A stretch of 64,000 bases of DNA from Sphingomonas sp. Root241 (GTDB lineage Bacteria > Pseudomonadota > Alphaproteobacteria > Sphingomonadales > Sphingomonadaceae): assembly GCF_001428865.1 (NCBI RefSeq), contig NZ_LMIV01000002.1, positions 248,001 to 312,000 of the forward strand, given 5' to 3'. Shown piece after piece: positions 33,610 to 42,480 of the stretch. The translations under genes were made by a program, and so were the position numbers. A model generated the notes under the pieces. The model made no database searches. It was given only the letters and a program-made list of their open reading frames with translations, and was not told the DNA's origin. Every line of letters begins with the position of its first letter. Position 1 is the first letter of the stretch.

Positions 33610-34034
33610 GCGCGGCCGGAAAGCGCGTCGAGCAGCGGACGGATGCCCGAAATGTCATAGCCTGCACCGGCGGCCTTGGCGGTAAGCGCGTCGGGGTCGC
33701 CGCCGCGGCTGGCCTCGGCCAGCGCCCAGAGGTTGCACGAACGCGTGCCCGAGCGGCAATAGGCCAGCACCGGCCCGCCGGCGGCTTCGAGCGCCTTGAC
33801 CATCGCCTCGACCTGCGTCGCCGAGAAGCCGGCATGCGTGACCGGGATCTCCGCATAAGCGAGCCCCGCGGCTTCGGCCGCGGCGCGGACCGCGTCGCCG
33901 GTCGGCTGGCCGAGTTCCTCGCCTTCGGGGCGATTGTTGACGATCGCCTTGAACCCGGCATCGGCGAAGCCGGCCACGTCCTCGGGCGCGATCTGCGGTG
34001 CCACCGATATCTGCTCGTCGATCTTCCGGATCAT
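33606..34034 (-). CDS. TIGR01244/DUF442 family phosphatase or sulfurtransferase
   Basis: A 142-residue protein of the DUF442 family (also annotated TIGR01244 sulfur transferase or beta-lactamase-hydrolase-like N-terminal domain). The fold is that of a small cysteine phosphatase: IVNNRPEGEE near residue 33, EIPVTHAGFS near 63, and the active loop YCRSGTRS with Cys93. Homologues near persulfide dioxygenases handle sulfane sulfur, but none is visible here. Both ends overlap neighbours by 4 nt. Confidence 0.82.
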   Translation of the reverse strand: MIRKIDEQISVAPQIAPEDVAGFADAGFKAIVNNRPEGEELGQPTGDAVRAAAEAAGLAYAEIPVTHAGFSATQVEAMVKALEAAGGPVLAYCRSGTRSCNLWALAEASRGGDPDALTAKAAGAGYDISGIRPLLDALSGRA

Positions 34035-35800
34035 GCCGCCTCGCGAATTACTTGCAGGAATACCGATCCATAGGCTTCGAGCTTGCGCGCGCCAACGCCC
34101 GAAAGCTGGCCGAGCGCATCCAGCGTCCCGGGCCGGAGCATCGCCATGTCGCGCAGCACCGAATCGTGGAAGATCACATAAGGCGGCAGGCCCGCCTCCA
34201 TCGCGATCTCGCGGCGCTTGGCGCGCAAGGCCTCGAACAACGGATTGCCGATCGGATTGACGCCGCCGCTTGCCGCCCGCCCGCGCGACCGCCGCTCGCG
34301 CTTGGGCGGGAGGACGAGCTTGACCTCGACTTCGCCCTTGAGGATCGGCTTGGCGCCGGGGCCGAATTCGAGCCCGCCATGGGCATTGGCCCGCAGCGCG
34401 TCGCGCAGCAGCAGCGCGCGTGCCACGGGCTTGAGCAATGCCGCTTCCTCGCCGTCGACGATACCGAACACCGAGAGTTTCTCGTGCCCGTTCATCAGGC
34501 TGCGCTCGCTCGACTGGCCGAGCAGCACGCTCTCGATATAGCCGACGCCGAACATCATGCCGGTGCGGAACACCGCCGAGAGGAATTTCTGCGCTGTGAC
34601 GCTGGCGTCGATCGCCGCGGGCGGGCTCAGGCAATTGTCGCAATTGCCGCAATTCTCCGGCGCGTCCTCGCCGAAATGGCGGAGCAGGATCCGCCGCCGG
34701 CAGCCGGCGGTCTCGACCAGCGCGCCGAGCGCAGAGAGCCGTGCGCGCTCGCCCGTCTGCCGTCCGGGCTCGACTTCGCCGATCCGCTGGCGGGCGCGGG
34801 CGAAATCGTCGGCGCCCCAGAAGAGATGCGCGACCGCCGGATCGCCGTCGCGGCCCGCGCGCCCGGTTTCCTGGTAATAGGCCTCGATCGACTTGGGCAG
34901 CCCGGCATGCGCGACGAAGCGGACATCGGGCTTGTCGATCCCCATCCCGAACGCGACGGTGGCGACGATCACCATGTCCTCGCTCGCCACGAACGCCGCC
35001 TGGTTGCGGCGGCGGATCGAGGGATCGAGGCCGGCATGATAAGGCAGCACGCTGCGCCCGGTCTCGGCGAGCTTGCCGGCGAGCTTGTCCACGCCGGCGC
35101 GGGTCTGGGCATAGACGATGCCCGGGCCCGGTTGCTCGGCGATCAGGTCGACGATCTGGCGCGTCGTGTTCTCGCGCGGGACGATCGTGTAGCGGATATT
35201 GGGCCGGTCGAATCCGGCGATGATCAGCCCGTCCTGCGGGATGCCGAGCTGCTCGAGGATGTCGGCGCGGGTATGCGCGTCGGCGGTGGCGGTCAGCGCC
35301 AGCCGCGGGACGTCGCCGAACCGGTCGAGCAGCGGCCGCAACAGCCGGTAATCGGGGCGGAAATCATGCCCCCATTCGGAGACGCAATGCGCCTCGTCGA
35401 TCGCGAACAATGAGAGCTTCGCCTGCCCCAGCAGGTTGCGGAACCCTTCGCCCGAGGCGCGTTCGGGCGCGACATAGAGCAAGTCGAGATCGCCCGCGCG
35501 GAACCGCTGGATCGTCTCTTCGCGATTCTCGTCGACCGAAGTAAGCGTCGCCGCGCGGATGCCCACCGCTTCTGCGGCGCGAAGCTGGTCGTGCATCAAG
35601 GCGATCAGCGGCGAGACGACCACGCAGGTCCCGTCGAGCGCAAGGCTCGGCACCTGATAGCAGAGCGACTTGCCCGCGCCCGTCGGCATCACTGCCAGCG
35701 TGTTGGCGCCCGCCATCACGCGATCGACCACCTGGCGCTGCACGCCGCGGAAATCGGGAAAGCCGAACGTCTTGTGGAGGATGTCGAGCGGGTCGGTCAC
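34031..35800 (-). CDS. recQ: ATP-dependent DNA helicase RecQ
   Basis: A 589-residue helicase. I place the start at GTG 35800 (MTDPLDILHKTFGFPDFRG). Superfamily 2 motifs are present: FRGVQRQVVDRV, Walker A MPTGAGKSLCYQ, DEAHCVSEWGHDFRP, LTATAD, GIVYAQTRAGVDKLA, and QETGRAGRDG. The zinc-binding region is CRRRIL...CGNCDNC, and the last 80 residues are an HRDC domain. It unwinds DNA in recombination and fork repair (RecF pathway). It is the first gene of a five-gene minus-strand operon and is divergent from the HerA-like gene. Confidence 0.94.
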   Translation of the reverse strand: MTDPLDILHKTFGFPDFRGVQRQVVDRVMAGANTLAVMPTGAGKSLCYQVPSLALDGTCVVVSPLIALMHDQLRAAEAVGIRAATLTSVDENREETIQRFRAGDLDLLYVAPERASGEGFRNLLGQAKLSLFAIDEAHCVSEWGHDFRPDYRLLRPLLDRFGDVPRLALTATADAHTRADILEQLGIPQDGLIIAGFDRPNIRYTIVPRENTTRQIVDLIAEQPGPGIVYAQTRAGVDKLAGKLAETGRSVLPYHAGLDPSIRRRNQAAFVASEDMVIVATVAFGMGIDKPDVRFVAHAGLPKSIEAYYQETGRAGRDGDPAVAHLFWGADDFARARQRIGEVEPGRQTGERARLSALGALVETAGCRRRILLRHFGEDAPENCGNCDNCLSPPAAIDASVTAQKFLSAVFRTGMMFGVGYIESVLLGQSSERSLMNGHEKLSVFGIVDGEEAALLKPVARALLLRDALRANAHGGLEFGPGAKPILKGEVEVKLVLPPKRERRSRGRAASGGVNPIGNPLFEALRAKRREIAMEAGLPPYVIFHDSVLRDMAMLRPGTLDALGQLSGVGARKLEAYGSVFLQVIREAA

Positions 35801-35915
35801 GCCGCCCCTATCCCCCGGCGCGCCGCAACGGGCAAGTTCCGTCCACAGCAATGCGCCGAACCGCCCACACGGGGCCTTGCCTGCCGGGGGCGCCATCCGC
35901 CAAAGCGGCAGGCGA

Positions 35916-37367
35916 ATGACGGTTCGCGTGGAAATGGGGAAGGACACGGGCGGGGCGGCCGTGTCGATGGATCTCGAGGAGCTCCTGGCCACGCGCCTGC
36001 TCGTCCAGGGCAATTCGGGGTCGGGCAAGTCGCATTTGCTGCGCCGCCTGCTCGAGCAATCCGCCGGGCAGGTCCAGCAGGTTGTGATCGATCCCGAAGG
36101 CGATTTCGTCACGCTGGGTGACCGCTACGGCCATATCGCGATCGAGGCTTCGGAGCATAGCGAGCGCGACGTCGCCCGGTTCGCGACGCGCATCCGGGAG
36201 CATCGCGCGTCGGTGGTGCTCAGCCTCGAGGGACTCGAGGCCGAGGGCCAGATGAAATGCGCCGCCGCGTTCCTGAACGGACTGTTCGATGCGCCGCGCG
36301 AACATTGGTATCCGGCATTGGTGGTGGTCGACGAGGCGCAGCTTTTCGCGCCGGCCGGCGGCGGCGAAGTGGCCGAGGACGTGCGCCGCGCCTCGCTCTC
36401 GGCGATGACCAATTTGATGTGCCGCGGCCGCAAGCGCGGACTCGCCGGCGTGATCGCCACCCAGCGGCTCGCCAAGCTCGCCAAGAATGTCGCGGCCGAG
36501 GCCTCGAACTTCCTGATGGGGCGGACCTTCCTCGACATCGACATGGCGCGTGCCGCCGATCTGCTCGGCATGGAGCGCCGCCAGGCCGAGGCGATCCGCG
36601 ACTTGCAGCGTGGCCATTTCCTCGCGCTCGGGCCGGCAGTGGCGCGGCGGCCGGTGGCGATCCAGATCGGCGCGGTCGAGACCAGTGCGCGCAGCTCCAG
36701 CCCCAAGCTGACGCCGCTGCCGCAGGCGCCGGCGGAGGATTTCAGGGATTTGCTGCTCGCCCCCGCGGAACCGAGCTGGAGCCCGCCCGCACCGGCGGCC
36801 CCGGTACCGGTCCCGTCCGAACGGCTGATCGAAGCGCTCGCCCGCGCGACGCCGACGCCGGTCGAGGCTGCGCCTGACGTGCCCCCAGAGGAAGCCGCCG
36901 AGCGCATCGCGGACGTACTGCGCGACATCGTCGAGGATGCCGAATCGACCTATCGCTCGCCTTCGGTGCTCTATCAGGATTTCCTCGTGCGCTGCCGGAT
37001 GGTCGGGCTGGCGCGTCCGCCGCTCGATCTCTCCGGGTTCGTGCGCCGGCTCTCGGCGGCGCGCGCGGGCATTCACGGCGATCCCGATGCGGACTGGGCA
37101 CAGGCGCTCGATGCCGCGCGCGCACTTCCCGACGACATGCTCGGGCCCTTCCTGCTCGTCGCCCGCGCCGCGCGCGAAGGGCTGCCCTGCCCGAGCGACA
37201 CCGAACTCGCCGCGACTTATGGTACCAGCTCGCTCGGCCGCGTCCGCCGACTGCTCACCTATATCGAGAGCAAGGAGTTGTTCGTCACGCGCGTCGATCT
37301 GGCCGGCAAGCGCTCGATCACGATCCCGCGGCTGGGCTGGACGACCCAGCCTGCCGAAGTCGGCTAG
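35916..37367 (+). CDS. HerA-like (DUF87/VirB4-type) ATPase
   Basis: A 483-residue protein with Walker A GNSGSGKS at residues 32-39, VIDPEGDF, Walker B LVVVDEAQLFAP and CRGRKRGLAGVIATQRLAKL (arginine and sensor region), typical of the HerA/FtsK-type translocating ATPases. The C-terminal part (from about residue 320) is proline-rich and then a helical domain of unknown role. It is divergent from recQ, suggesting a DNA-related function. The start is ATG 35916; ATG 35934 is an alternative. Its last bases overlap the convergent hydrolase gene. Confidence 0.82.
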   Translation: MTVRVEMGKDTGGAAVSMDLEELLATRLLVQGNSGSGKSHLLRRLLEQSAGQVQQVVIDPEGDFVTLGDRYGHIAIEASEHSERDVARFATRIREHRASVVLSLEGLEAEGQMKCAAAFLNGLFDAPREHWYPALVVVDEAQLFAPAGGGEVAEDVRRASLSAMTNLMCRGRKRGLAGVIATQRLAKLAKNVAAEASNFLMGRTFLDIDMARAADLLGMERRQAEAIRDLQRGHFLALGPAVARRPVAIQIGAVETSARSSSPKLTPLPQAPAEDFRDLLLAPAEPSWSPPAPAAPVPVPSERLIEALARATPTPVEAAPDVPPEEAAERIADVLRDIVEDAESTYRSPSVLYQDFLVRCRMVGLARPPLDLSGFVRRLSAARAGIHGDPDADWAQALDAARALPDDMLGPFLLVARAAREGLPCPSDTELAATYGTSSLGRVRRLLTYIESKELFVTRVDLAGKRSITIPRLGWTTQPAEVG

Positions 37368-38293
37368 GTCGGCAGCACGCGCCGCAGCCACGCCTCGGTT
37401 TCTGCCGGGTGCGTCACCGGCAGCATATGGCCGCCGTCGATCAGCTCGATCGTCGCGCCGGGAATCTCGGTGGCGGTGCGTTCGCCGTTGAGGCCGGGAT
37501 CGAGCACCGCGTCGCTGCGGCCATAGAGGATCGCCACCGGCACACGCATTTCGCCATAGCGTGCAGTGAGTGCCGCCATTTCGGTCGGCACGGTGCGGAG
37601 CTCGAACGATCCCGCCATATAGCTCTTCGGCCGCACCGCCAGCGCGCCGCCGCCGGCCAGAGCGAAGTCGGCAGGAACGGGATCGGGGGCGAAGATCGCG
37701 GCCGCAGTGCGGGGGCCGTTGCGCAGTCCGACCGGCACTGCCACCGTCCAGGCCAGCACCGGACGCAGCACCGGCGGCGCTAGCAGGCCCCTGAACGGCG
37801 CGGGCGCAGTCTCGACGACCTGGCTGAGCGGCGCGATCAGCGCGAGACCGCGGACCAGATCGGGCCGATCGAGCGCGAGCGCGAGGCTCACCGCGCCGCC
37901 CAGCGAATGGCCGACCAACAGCGGCTTATCGAGCGCGAGCTGTTCGATCAGCGCCGCGATCATCTTCGCCTGCGCGACGATGCCGGGCCGCGCGCCCTCG
38001 AGCGACGAATGTCCCCAGCCCGGCCGATCGACGAGGATGATGCGATGATCGGCGGCGAGCTGGCCGGCGAGTGAATGCGAGAAGTTGCGGAGCTGCCCCA
38101 TCAGGCCGTGGACCATCACGATCGCGGGGCCCCCGGCATCGGGGTTGAGCTCGACATAATGGAGCCGCGCGCCGGGCACTTCGGCGAACTTGCCCTCGGC
38201 AGGCACCATCTCCTCGGCCTTGCGCCCGACATAGGCCGACCAGCCGGCGAGCCCGAGCACGAATGTCCCGAGCACTCCCAAAGGTATGAGCAT
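37364..38293 (-). CDS. membrane-anchored alpha/beta hydrolase
   Basis: A 309-residue hydrolase. The N-terminal hydrophobic stretch (MLIPLGVLGTFVLGLAGWSAY) looks like a signal anchor. The fold markers are HGLMGQLRNF (oxyanion loop), VDRPGWGHS, the nucleophile elbow GHSLGG with Ser130, Asp in LYGRSDAVLDP and His in IDGGHMLP near the C-terminus. Such enzymes hydrolyse esters, epoxides or lactones. The substrate is unknown. It is convergent with the HerA-like gene and overlaps its end by 4 bp. Confidence 0.83.
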   Translation of the reverse strand: MLIPLGVLGTFVLGLAGWSAYVGRKAEEMVPAEGKFAEVPGARLHYVELNPDAGGPAIVMVHGLMGQLRNFSHSLAGQLAADHRIILVDRPGWGHSSLEGARPGIVAQAKMIAALIEQLALDKPLLVGHSLGGAVSLALALDRPDLVRGLALIAPLSQVVETAPAPFRGLLAPPVLRPVLAWTVAVPVGLRNGPRTAAAIFAPDPVPADFALAGGGALAVRPKSYMAGSFELRTVPTEMAALTARYGEMRVPVAILYGRSDAVLDPGLNGERTATEIPGATIELIDGGHMLPVTHPAETEAWLRRVLPT

Positions 38294-38331
38294 CGCTTTC
38301 CTCTCCCGCCGCGCCGGGCTAGAGCCTAGGC

Positions 38332-38613
38332 ATGTCCGACGTACGCAACAACGAAGAACGCAGCCGCTATGAATTGGTCGAGCAGGGCCATCTCGCCTTC
38401 TCGGCCTATGAAATAGACGGCGAGGTGATCACGTTCACCCACACGGTGGTGTCACCGGCGCTGCAGGGAATGGGCATCGGCAGCCGGCTGATCGTCGGCG
38501 CGCTCAGCGATGTGCGCAGCCGCGGGTTGAAGGTGCGTGCGCAATGCCCGTTCGTCGCGGCTTATATCGCGAAGCATCCTGAGTGGCAGGATTTGCTGGT
38601 CGGGGCTGAGTAA
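38332..38613 (+). CDS. small GNAT-type acetyltransferase (YjdJ/GtnA-like)
   Basis: A 93-residue minimal GNAT-fold protein of the PF14542 type: AFSAYEIDGEVITFTHTVVSP, the acetyl-CoA loop LQGMGIGSRLI, and FVAAYIAKHPEWQDLL at the C-terminus. The segment IAKHPEW is characteristic of the family. The substrate is unknown. It is divergent from the hydrolase gene, with 38 bp between the two starts. Confidence 0.85.
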   Translation: MSDVRNNEERSRYELVEQGHLAFSAYEIDGEVITFTHTVVSPALQGMGIGSRLIVGALSDVRSRGLKVRAQCPFVAAYIAKHPEWQDLLVGAE

Positions 38614-38630
38614 CGGGCCACCCCCCAATT

Positions 38631-38737
38631 CGTCATCCCTGCGAAGGCGGGGACCCATCTCCTGAGCGAGCGGCAAAATGCACCGGCACGCTTGTGGAAA
38701 CTGCCGGAGATGGGTCCCCGCTTTCGCGGGGATGACG
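38631..38737. repeat. 107-bp palindromic repeat, copy A
   Basis: This copy begins CGTCATCCCTGCGAAGGCGG and ends with the inverted counterpart CTTTCGCGGGGATGACG, with near-perfect terminal inverted repeats of about 33 bp. It aligns without gaps to 54250-54356 with 9 differences over 107 bp. The centre contains the non-palindromic CAAAATGCACCGGC. It lies between the GNAT gene and the ABC transporter gene end. Confidence 0.85.
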
Positions 38738-38763
38738 CCTAATGAATATGGGTCCTAGACCAC

Positions 38764-40584
38764 CTACTCCGCCGCCAGTTCCTCGCCTTCCTCGCGCTCC
38801 TGCGCCTGGCGGGTCCACATCTCGGCATAGAGGCCACCCTGGCGGAGCAGCTCGGCATGCGTGCCCTGCTCGGCGACGCGTCCGGCTTCGAGCACGACGA
38901 TGCGATCGGCATGGACCACGGTCGACAGGCGGTGCGCGATGACGATCGTGGTGCGGCCGCGCTCGATCGCCTCCAGCGTCGCCTGGATATCGGCCTCGGT
39001 GCGGCTGTCGAGCGCGCTGGTCGCTTCGTCGAGGATCAGGATCGGCGGGTTCTTGACCAGGGTCCGCGCGATCGCGACGCGCTGCTTCTCGCCGCCCGAC
39101 AGCTTCAATCCGCGCTCGCCGACGCGCGTGTCGAAGCCTTCCGGGAGCGACTGGATGAAGCCGGCGATCGCAGCACCGCGCGCCGCATTCGCGATCTCGT
39201 CGGGGCCGGCGCCTTCGCGGCCATAAGCGATGTTGTAGCCGATCGTGTCGTTGAACAGCACCGTGTCCTGCGGGACGATGCCGATCGCGGCGCGCAGGCT
39301 GGTCTGCGTCACGTCGCGGATGTCCTGTCCGTCGATCGTGATCCGGCCGCCGGTGACGTCGTAGAAACGGTACATCAGCCGCGCGAGCGTCGACTTGCCC
39401 GCGCCGGAGGGCCCCACCACCGCCACCGTCGCACCCGCCGGGATATCGAGATCGATGCCCTTCAGGATCTCGCGGTCGGGATCATAGCCGAACTCGACAT
39501 TCTCGAAACGGACATGGCCGCGCGCCACGTTCAGCGGCACGGCATTCGGCGCGTCGGCGATCTCGGTCCGGGTGTCGATCAGGTCGAACATGGCCCCCAT
39601 GTCGATCACGCCCTGACGGATCGTTCGATAGACCCAGCCGAGCATGTCGAGCGGGCGGAAGAGCTGGCTGAGCAGAGTCGAGACGAGGACCACGTCGCCG
39701 GCGGTGAACTTGCCCGAGCTCCAGCCAAAGACGATCAGCGCCATCCCCGCGCCGAGCATGGCGTTGGTGATAAGCGCCTGGCCGATATTGAGCCAGGCGA
39801 GCGAGTTCTCGGATGTGACCGCCGCCTTCATGTACGACGCCATCGCGCGATTGTAGCGCGCGGACTCGCGTGCCTCGGCGTTGAAATACTTCACCGTCTC
39901 GAAATTGAGCAGCGAATCGACCGCGTGCGCGACCGCGCCGGTGTCGAGGTCGTTCATCTGCTCGCGCAGCTTCGAGCGCCAGTCGGTCACCCAGCGCGTG
40001 AAGGCGATATAGACGACCACCATCACCAGCGTGCCCACCACCAGCCACACGCCGAAGCGCGTCCAGAAGATGCCGAGCACCAAGGCCAGTTCGAGGATCG
40101 TCGGCGCGATGTTGAACAGCAGGAAATAGAGCATCGTATCGATGCTCTTGGTGCCGCGCTCGACCACCTTGGTGATCGCGCCGGTCCGGCGCTCGAGGTG
40201 GAAGCGCAGCGAGAGGCGGTGAAGATGCGCGAACACGTCCGACGCGAGCCGCCGCGTCGCGTCCTGACCCACCTTCTCGAACACCGCGTTGCGCAGATTG
40301 TCGAACAGCACGGCGCCCAGCCGGGCGGCGGCATAGCCGACCACCAGAGCGGTCACCAGCCAGACCGCGTCGCGCGACCCGCTCGCCATCCGGTCGATCG
40401 CGCCCTGTAGCGCGAACGGCGCGCCATAGACCTGGACGAGCTTGGAGATCACGACGAGGACCAGCGAAATCACGATCCGCGCACGAAGCCCGGGCGAGTC
40501 CTTTGGCCACAGATAGGGCAGAAAGCGCCGCATCGTCGCGAGCAGCGGCCGCTCGGGCGCGGAATCAGGAACTTGCGGAGGCAT
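38764..40584 (-). CDS. Atm1/HMT1-type ABC transporter (fused permease-ATPase)
   Basis: A 606-residue half-transporter starting at ATG 40584 (MPPQVPDSAPERPLLATMRR). The membrane domain (about 20-330) contains ERRTGAITKVVERGTKSID and the Atm1-like NDLDTGAVAHAVDSLLNFETVKYFNAE, the signature of the ABCB7/HMT1 class. The ATPase has Walker A GPSGAGKS, signature LSGGEKQRVAIAR, Walker B ILILDEATSALD and H-loop IAHRLS. Bacterial Atm1 homologues export glutathione conjugates and glutathione-bound metals. A 138-bp gene-poor gap precedes it. Confidence 0.9.
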   Translation of the reverse strand: MPPQVPDSAPERPLLATMRRFLPYLWPKDSPGLRARIVISLVLVVISKLVQVYGAPFALQGAIDRMASGSRDAVWLVTALVVGYAAARLGAVLFDNLRNAVFEKVGQDATRRLASDVFAHLHRLSLRFHLERRTGAITKVVERGTKSIDTMLYFLLFNIAPTILELALVLGIFWTRFGVWLVVGTLVMVVVYIAFTRWVTDWRSKLREQMNDLDTGAVAHAVDSLLNFETVKYFNAEARESARYNRAMASYMKAAVTSENSLAWLNIGQALITNAMLGAGMALIVFGWSSGKFTAGDVVLVSTLLSQLFRPLDMLGWVYRTIRQGVIDMGAMFDLIDTRTEIADAPNAVPLNVARGHVRFENVEFGYDPDREILKGIDLDIPAGATVAVVGPSGAGKSTLARLMYRFYDVTGGRITIDGQDIRDVTQTSLRAAIGIVPQDTVLFNDTIGYNIAYGREGAGPDEIANAARGAAIAGFIQSLPEGFDTRVGERGLKLSGGEKQRVAIARTLVKNPPILILDEATSALDSRTEADIQATLEAIERGRTTIVIAHRLSTVVHADRIVVLEAGRVAEQGTHAELLRQGGLYAEMWTRQAQEREEGEELAAE

Positions 40585-40674
40585 CACGTCGCGATTTGGG
40601 GCGTCGGGCGCCGCGATGCAACGTTTCGCCGGAACGTGGGCTGTGCCGGACCAGAGATTGATCCAGCCATTTGT

Positions 40675-40698
40675 GTTCCCCGGCCTTCGCCGGGGAAC
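40675..40698. repeat. 24-bp perfect hairpin
   Basis: GTTCCCCGGC (40675-40684) and GCCGGGGAAC (40689-40698) form a perfect 10-bp stem with loop CTTC. It lies just after the small hypothetical gene at 40724-40927 and before the ABC transporter gene. No U-tract follows on either strand, so it is more like a REP element than an intrinsic terminator. Confidence 0.6.
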
Positions 40699-40723
40699 AG
40701 CTTCGAACGCGGTGAATCCGACT

Positions 40724-40927
40724 TTAGCGTTCGCGTTCGATCGGCAGTGCCCAGCGGATCTGGTCGCGCAGCAGCGCTTCGAGATCGTGCGCGCCGGCAT
40801 TGTAGGCGGCGGCCCGCTTGCGCAATAGCGTCACCAGCAGCGCGGCACGGTTCTCCGGCCGCTCCGATGCGGCTCGCCCCTGCGCCAATGCGCGCGACAG
40901 CTGGAACGAAAGCATGGTCATCTCCAT
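40724..40927 (-). CDS. small hypothetical protein downstream of crtB
   Basis: A 67-residue protein with no recognised domain. It is largely helical and rich in Arg, Ala and Leu (MLSFQLSRALAQGRAASERP, then RAAAYNAGAHDLEALLRDQI and a basic tail). An internal Met at position 5 is an alternative start. It begins 18 nt after the crtB stop on the same strand and may belong to the carotenoid operon. Composition and position support a real gene, but nothing shows its function. Confidence 0.55.
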   Translation of the reverse strand: MEMTMLSFQLSRALAQGRAASERPENRAALLVTLLRKRAAAYNAGAHDLEALLRDQIRWALPIERER

Positions 40928-40945
40928 CGCTTGGCGCCGGCCTGC

Positions 40946-41902
40946 TTAGGAAAAGCTTTCGCTTTTTGGTTGACGCGGTCTTGACCAAATTGGGGTTGCG
41001 AAACTCGGATCCGGGGCGCGCCTTTTGCGGCCCCAGGCCTGCCCGAACGCGCGTGCGATCCACAGGAGCTTGGCGCCGGCCGGCACCGTGACGCGCGTGT
41101 CCCAGGCGGATTCGCCCAGCGCCTCTACCCGGCGGGCGATGTCGCCATAGATGCCGGCGGCCGCGAGCACCGCCCAGGCGGAGCGAAACGGCAGGGCCGC
41201 GGCACCGAGACGTGCGCGCGCCTCATACTCGCCTGCCCGCCCGGTAAGGCGCTGTGCAAGACCGGCAAGCGCCGTTCGATCGGCCATCACGGCGTCACGC
41301 GCGATCCCGGCCTCGGCGAGCCAATCGGCGGGCAAGTAGCAACGGCCTGCGGCGGCATCCTCGCCGATATCCCGCGCGATGTTGGCGAGCTGGAAGGCGA
41401 TCCCCAGTTCGCAGGCGCGATCCAGCCTTTCCTCGTCGGTCGGTGCGATCCCCATCACCACCGCCATCATGCAGCCGACCGCGCCGGCGACATGATAGCA
41501 ATAGCGCATCAGGTCGGCCTCGGTCGCCGGCGCCCAGCCGGCGGCATCGAGCGCGAAACCCTCGACGACATCCCGGACCAGCCCGTGCGGCATGACGGTC
41601 TCGGCGACCACGATGCGGAGGGCGTCGAAGGCGGGATCGCCGACCCATCGGCCCTCCAGCGCCGCAGCGGTGCGTTCCCGGATCGCTTCGAGCCGTTCGG
41701 CAGGGTCGGCGATCGTCGCCATGGCATGGCCATGGTCCTGGCCGTCCGCGAGGTCGTCGCACGCGCGACACCAGGCGTAGAGCAGCCAGGTCCGTTCGCG
41801 CGTCGCGCGGTCGAACAACCGGCTGGCCGCGGCGAAACTCTTCGAGCCCCGCGCGATCGATTCGCCCGCGGTCGCGACGATCGCGTCGCGGGCAGGTGTC
41901 AC
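40946..41902 (-). CDS. crtB: phytoene synthase
   Basis: A 318-residue squalene/phytoene synthase family protein. The two aspartate-rich motifs are DDLAD (Asp49-Asp53, in LLYAWCRACDDLADG) and NIARDIGED (174-182), and the HVAGAVGCMMAVVMG segment is typical of phytoene synthases. It condenses two geranylgeranyl diphosphates to phytoene. The start is GTG 41902, overlapping the LOG gene stop (GTGA). It is the last of the three carotenoid genes. The C-terminus is basic and Pro-rich. Confidence 0.92.
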   Translation of the reverse strand: MTPARDAIVATAGESIARGSKSFAAASRLFDRATRERTWLLYAWCRACDDLADGQDHGHAMATIADPAERLEAIRERTAAALEGRWVGDPAFDALRIVVAETVMPHGLVRDVVEGFALDAAGWAPATEADLMRYCYHVAGAVGCMMAVVMGIAPTDEERLDRACELGIAFQLANIARDIGEDAAAGRCYLPADWLAEAGIARDAVMADRTALAGLAQRLTGRAGEYEARARLGAAALPFRSAWAVLAAAGIYGDIARRVEALGESAWDTRVTVPAGAKLLWIARAFGQAWGRKRRAPDPSFATPIWSRPRQPKSESFS

Positions 41903-42480
41903 AGCTCTTCGCTCGCCATGCGGATGATCGGCACGGCCGGCTCGAAATTCGCCATCTTGTCGAGCAGCCCGGCGAGGTCGCTATCGACCAGCAGCAGCCC
42001 CTGGTGCTGCGGCCGCACGAAGCCGACCTGTCCCATATGCTCCCAGAAATCGATCAGCTTGTCGTAATAGCCGGCAACGTTGAGCAGTCCGATGGGATCG
42101 GCATGGTAGCCGAGCTGGGCCCAGCTGAGTGCCTCCCACAATTCGTCCATCGTGCCGGTGCCGCCGGGCAAATTGACGAAGCCGTCGGCGAGATCGGTGA
42201 ACAGGGCTTTGCGCTCGTGCATCGTCTGGACGATGTGGAGCTCGGTGAGCCCGCGATGCGCGACCTCGGCATTGACCAATGCCTGCGGGATCACCCCGAT
42301 CACTTCGCCGCCGGCCTCGAGCGCCGAATCGGCGACCGCGCCCATCAGCCCCAATTTGCCCCCACCATAGACGACGCCGATGCCGCGCTCGGCAAGGCTG
42401 CGCCCGACATGGCGGGCGGATTCCACGTAGACGGGATCGGCGGGAGAGGCCGATCCGCAATAGACCGCGAGCCGCTTCAT
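41899..42480 (-). CDS. LOG-family protein (TIGR00730 Rossmann fold nucleotide hydrolase)
   Basis: A 193-residue lysine-decarboxylase-like/LOG protein: VYGGGKLGLMGAVADSALEAGG (36-58), Arg90-Lys91 in MHERKALFT, and the signature LPGGTGTMDELWEALSW (104-120). The family cleaves nucleoside 5'-monophosphates (cytokinin-type phosphoribohydrolase or nucleotide N-glycosidase). It sits between crtI and crtB, overlapping both by 4 nt, although it has no known role in carotenoid synthesis. Confidence 0.9.
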   Translation of the reverse strand: MKRLAVYCGSASPADPVYVESARHVGRSLAERGIGVVYGGGKLGLMGAVADSALEAGGEVIGVIPQALVNAEVAHRGLTELHIVQTMHERKALFTDLADGFVNLPGGTGTMDELWEALSWAQLGYHADPIGLLNVAGYYDKLIDFWEHMGQVGFVRPQHQGLLLVDSDLAGLLDKMANFEPAVPIIRMASEEL

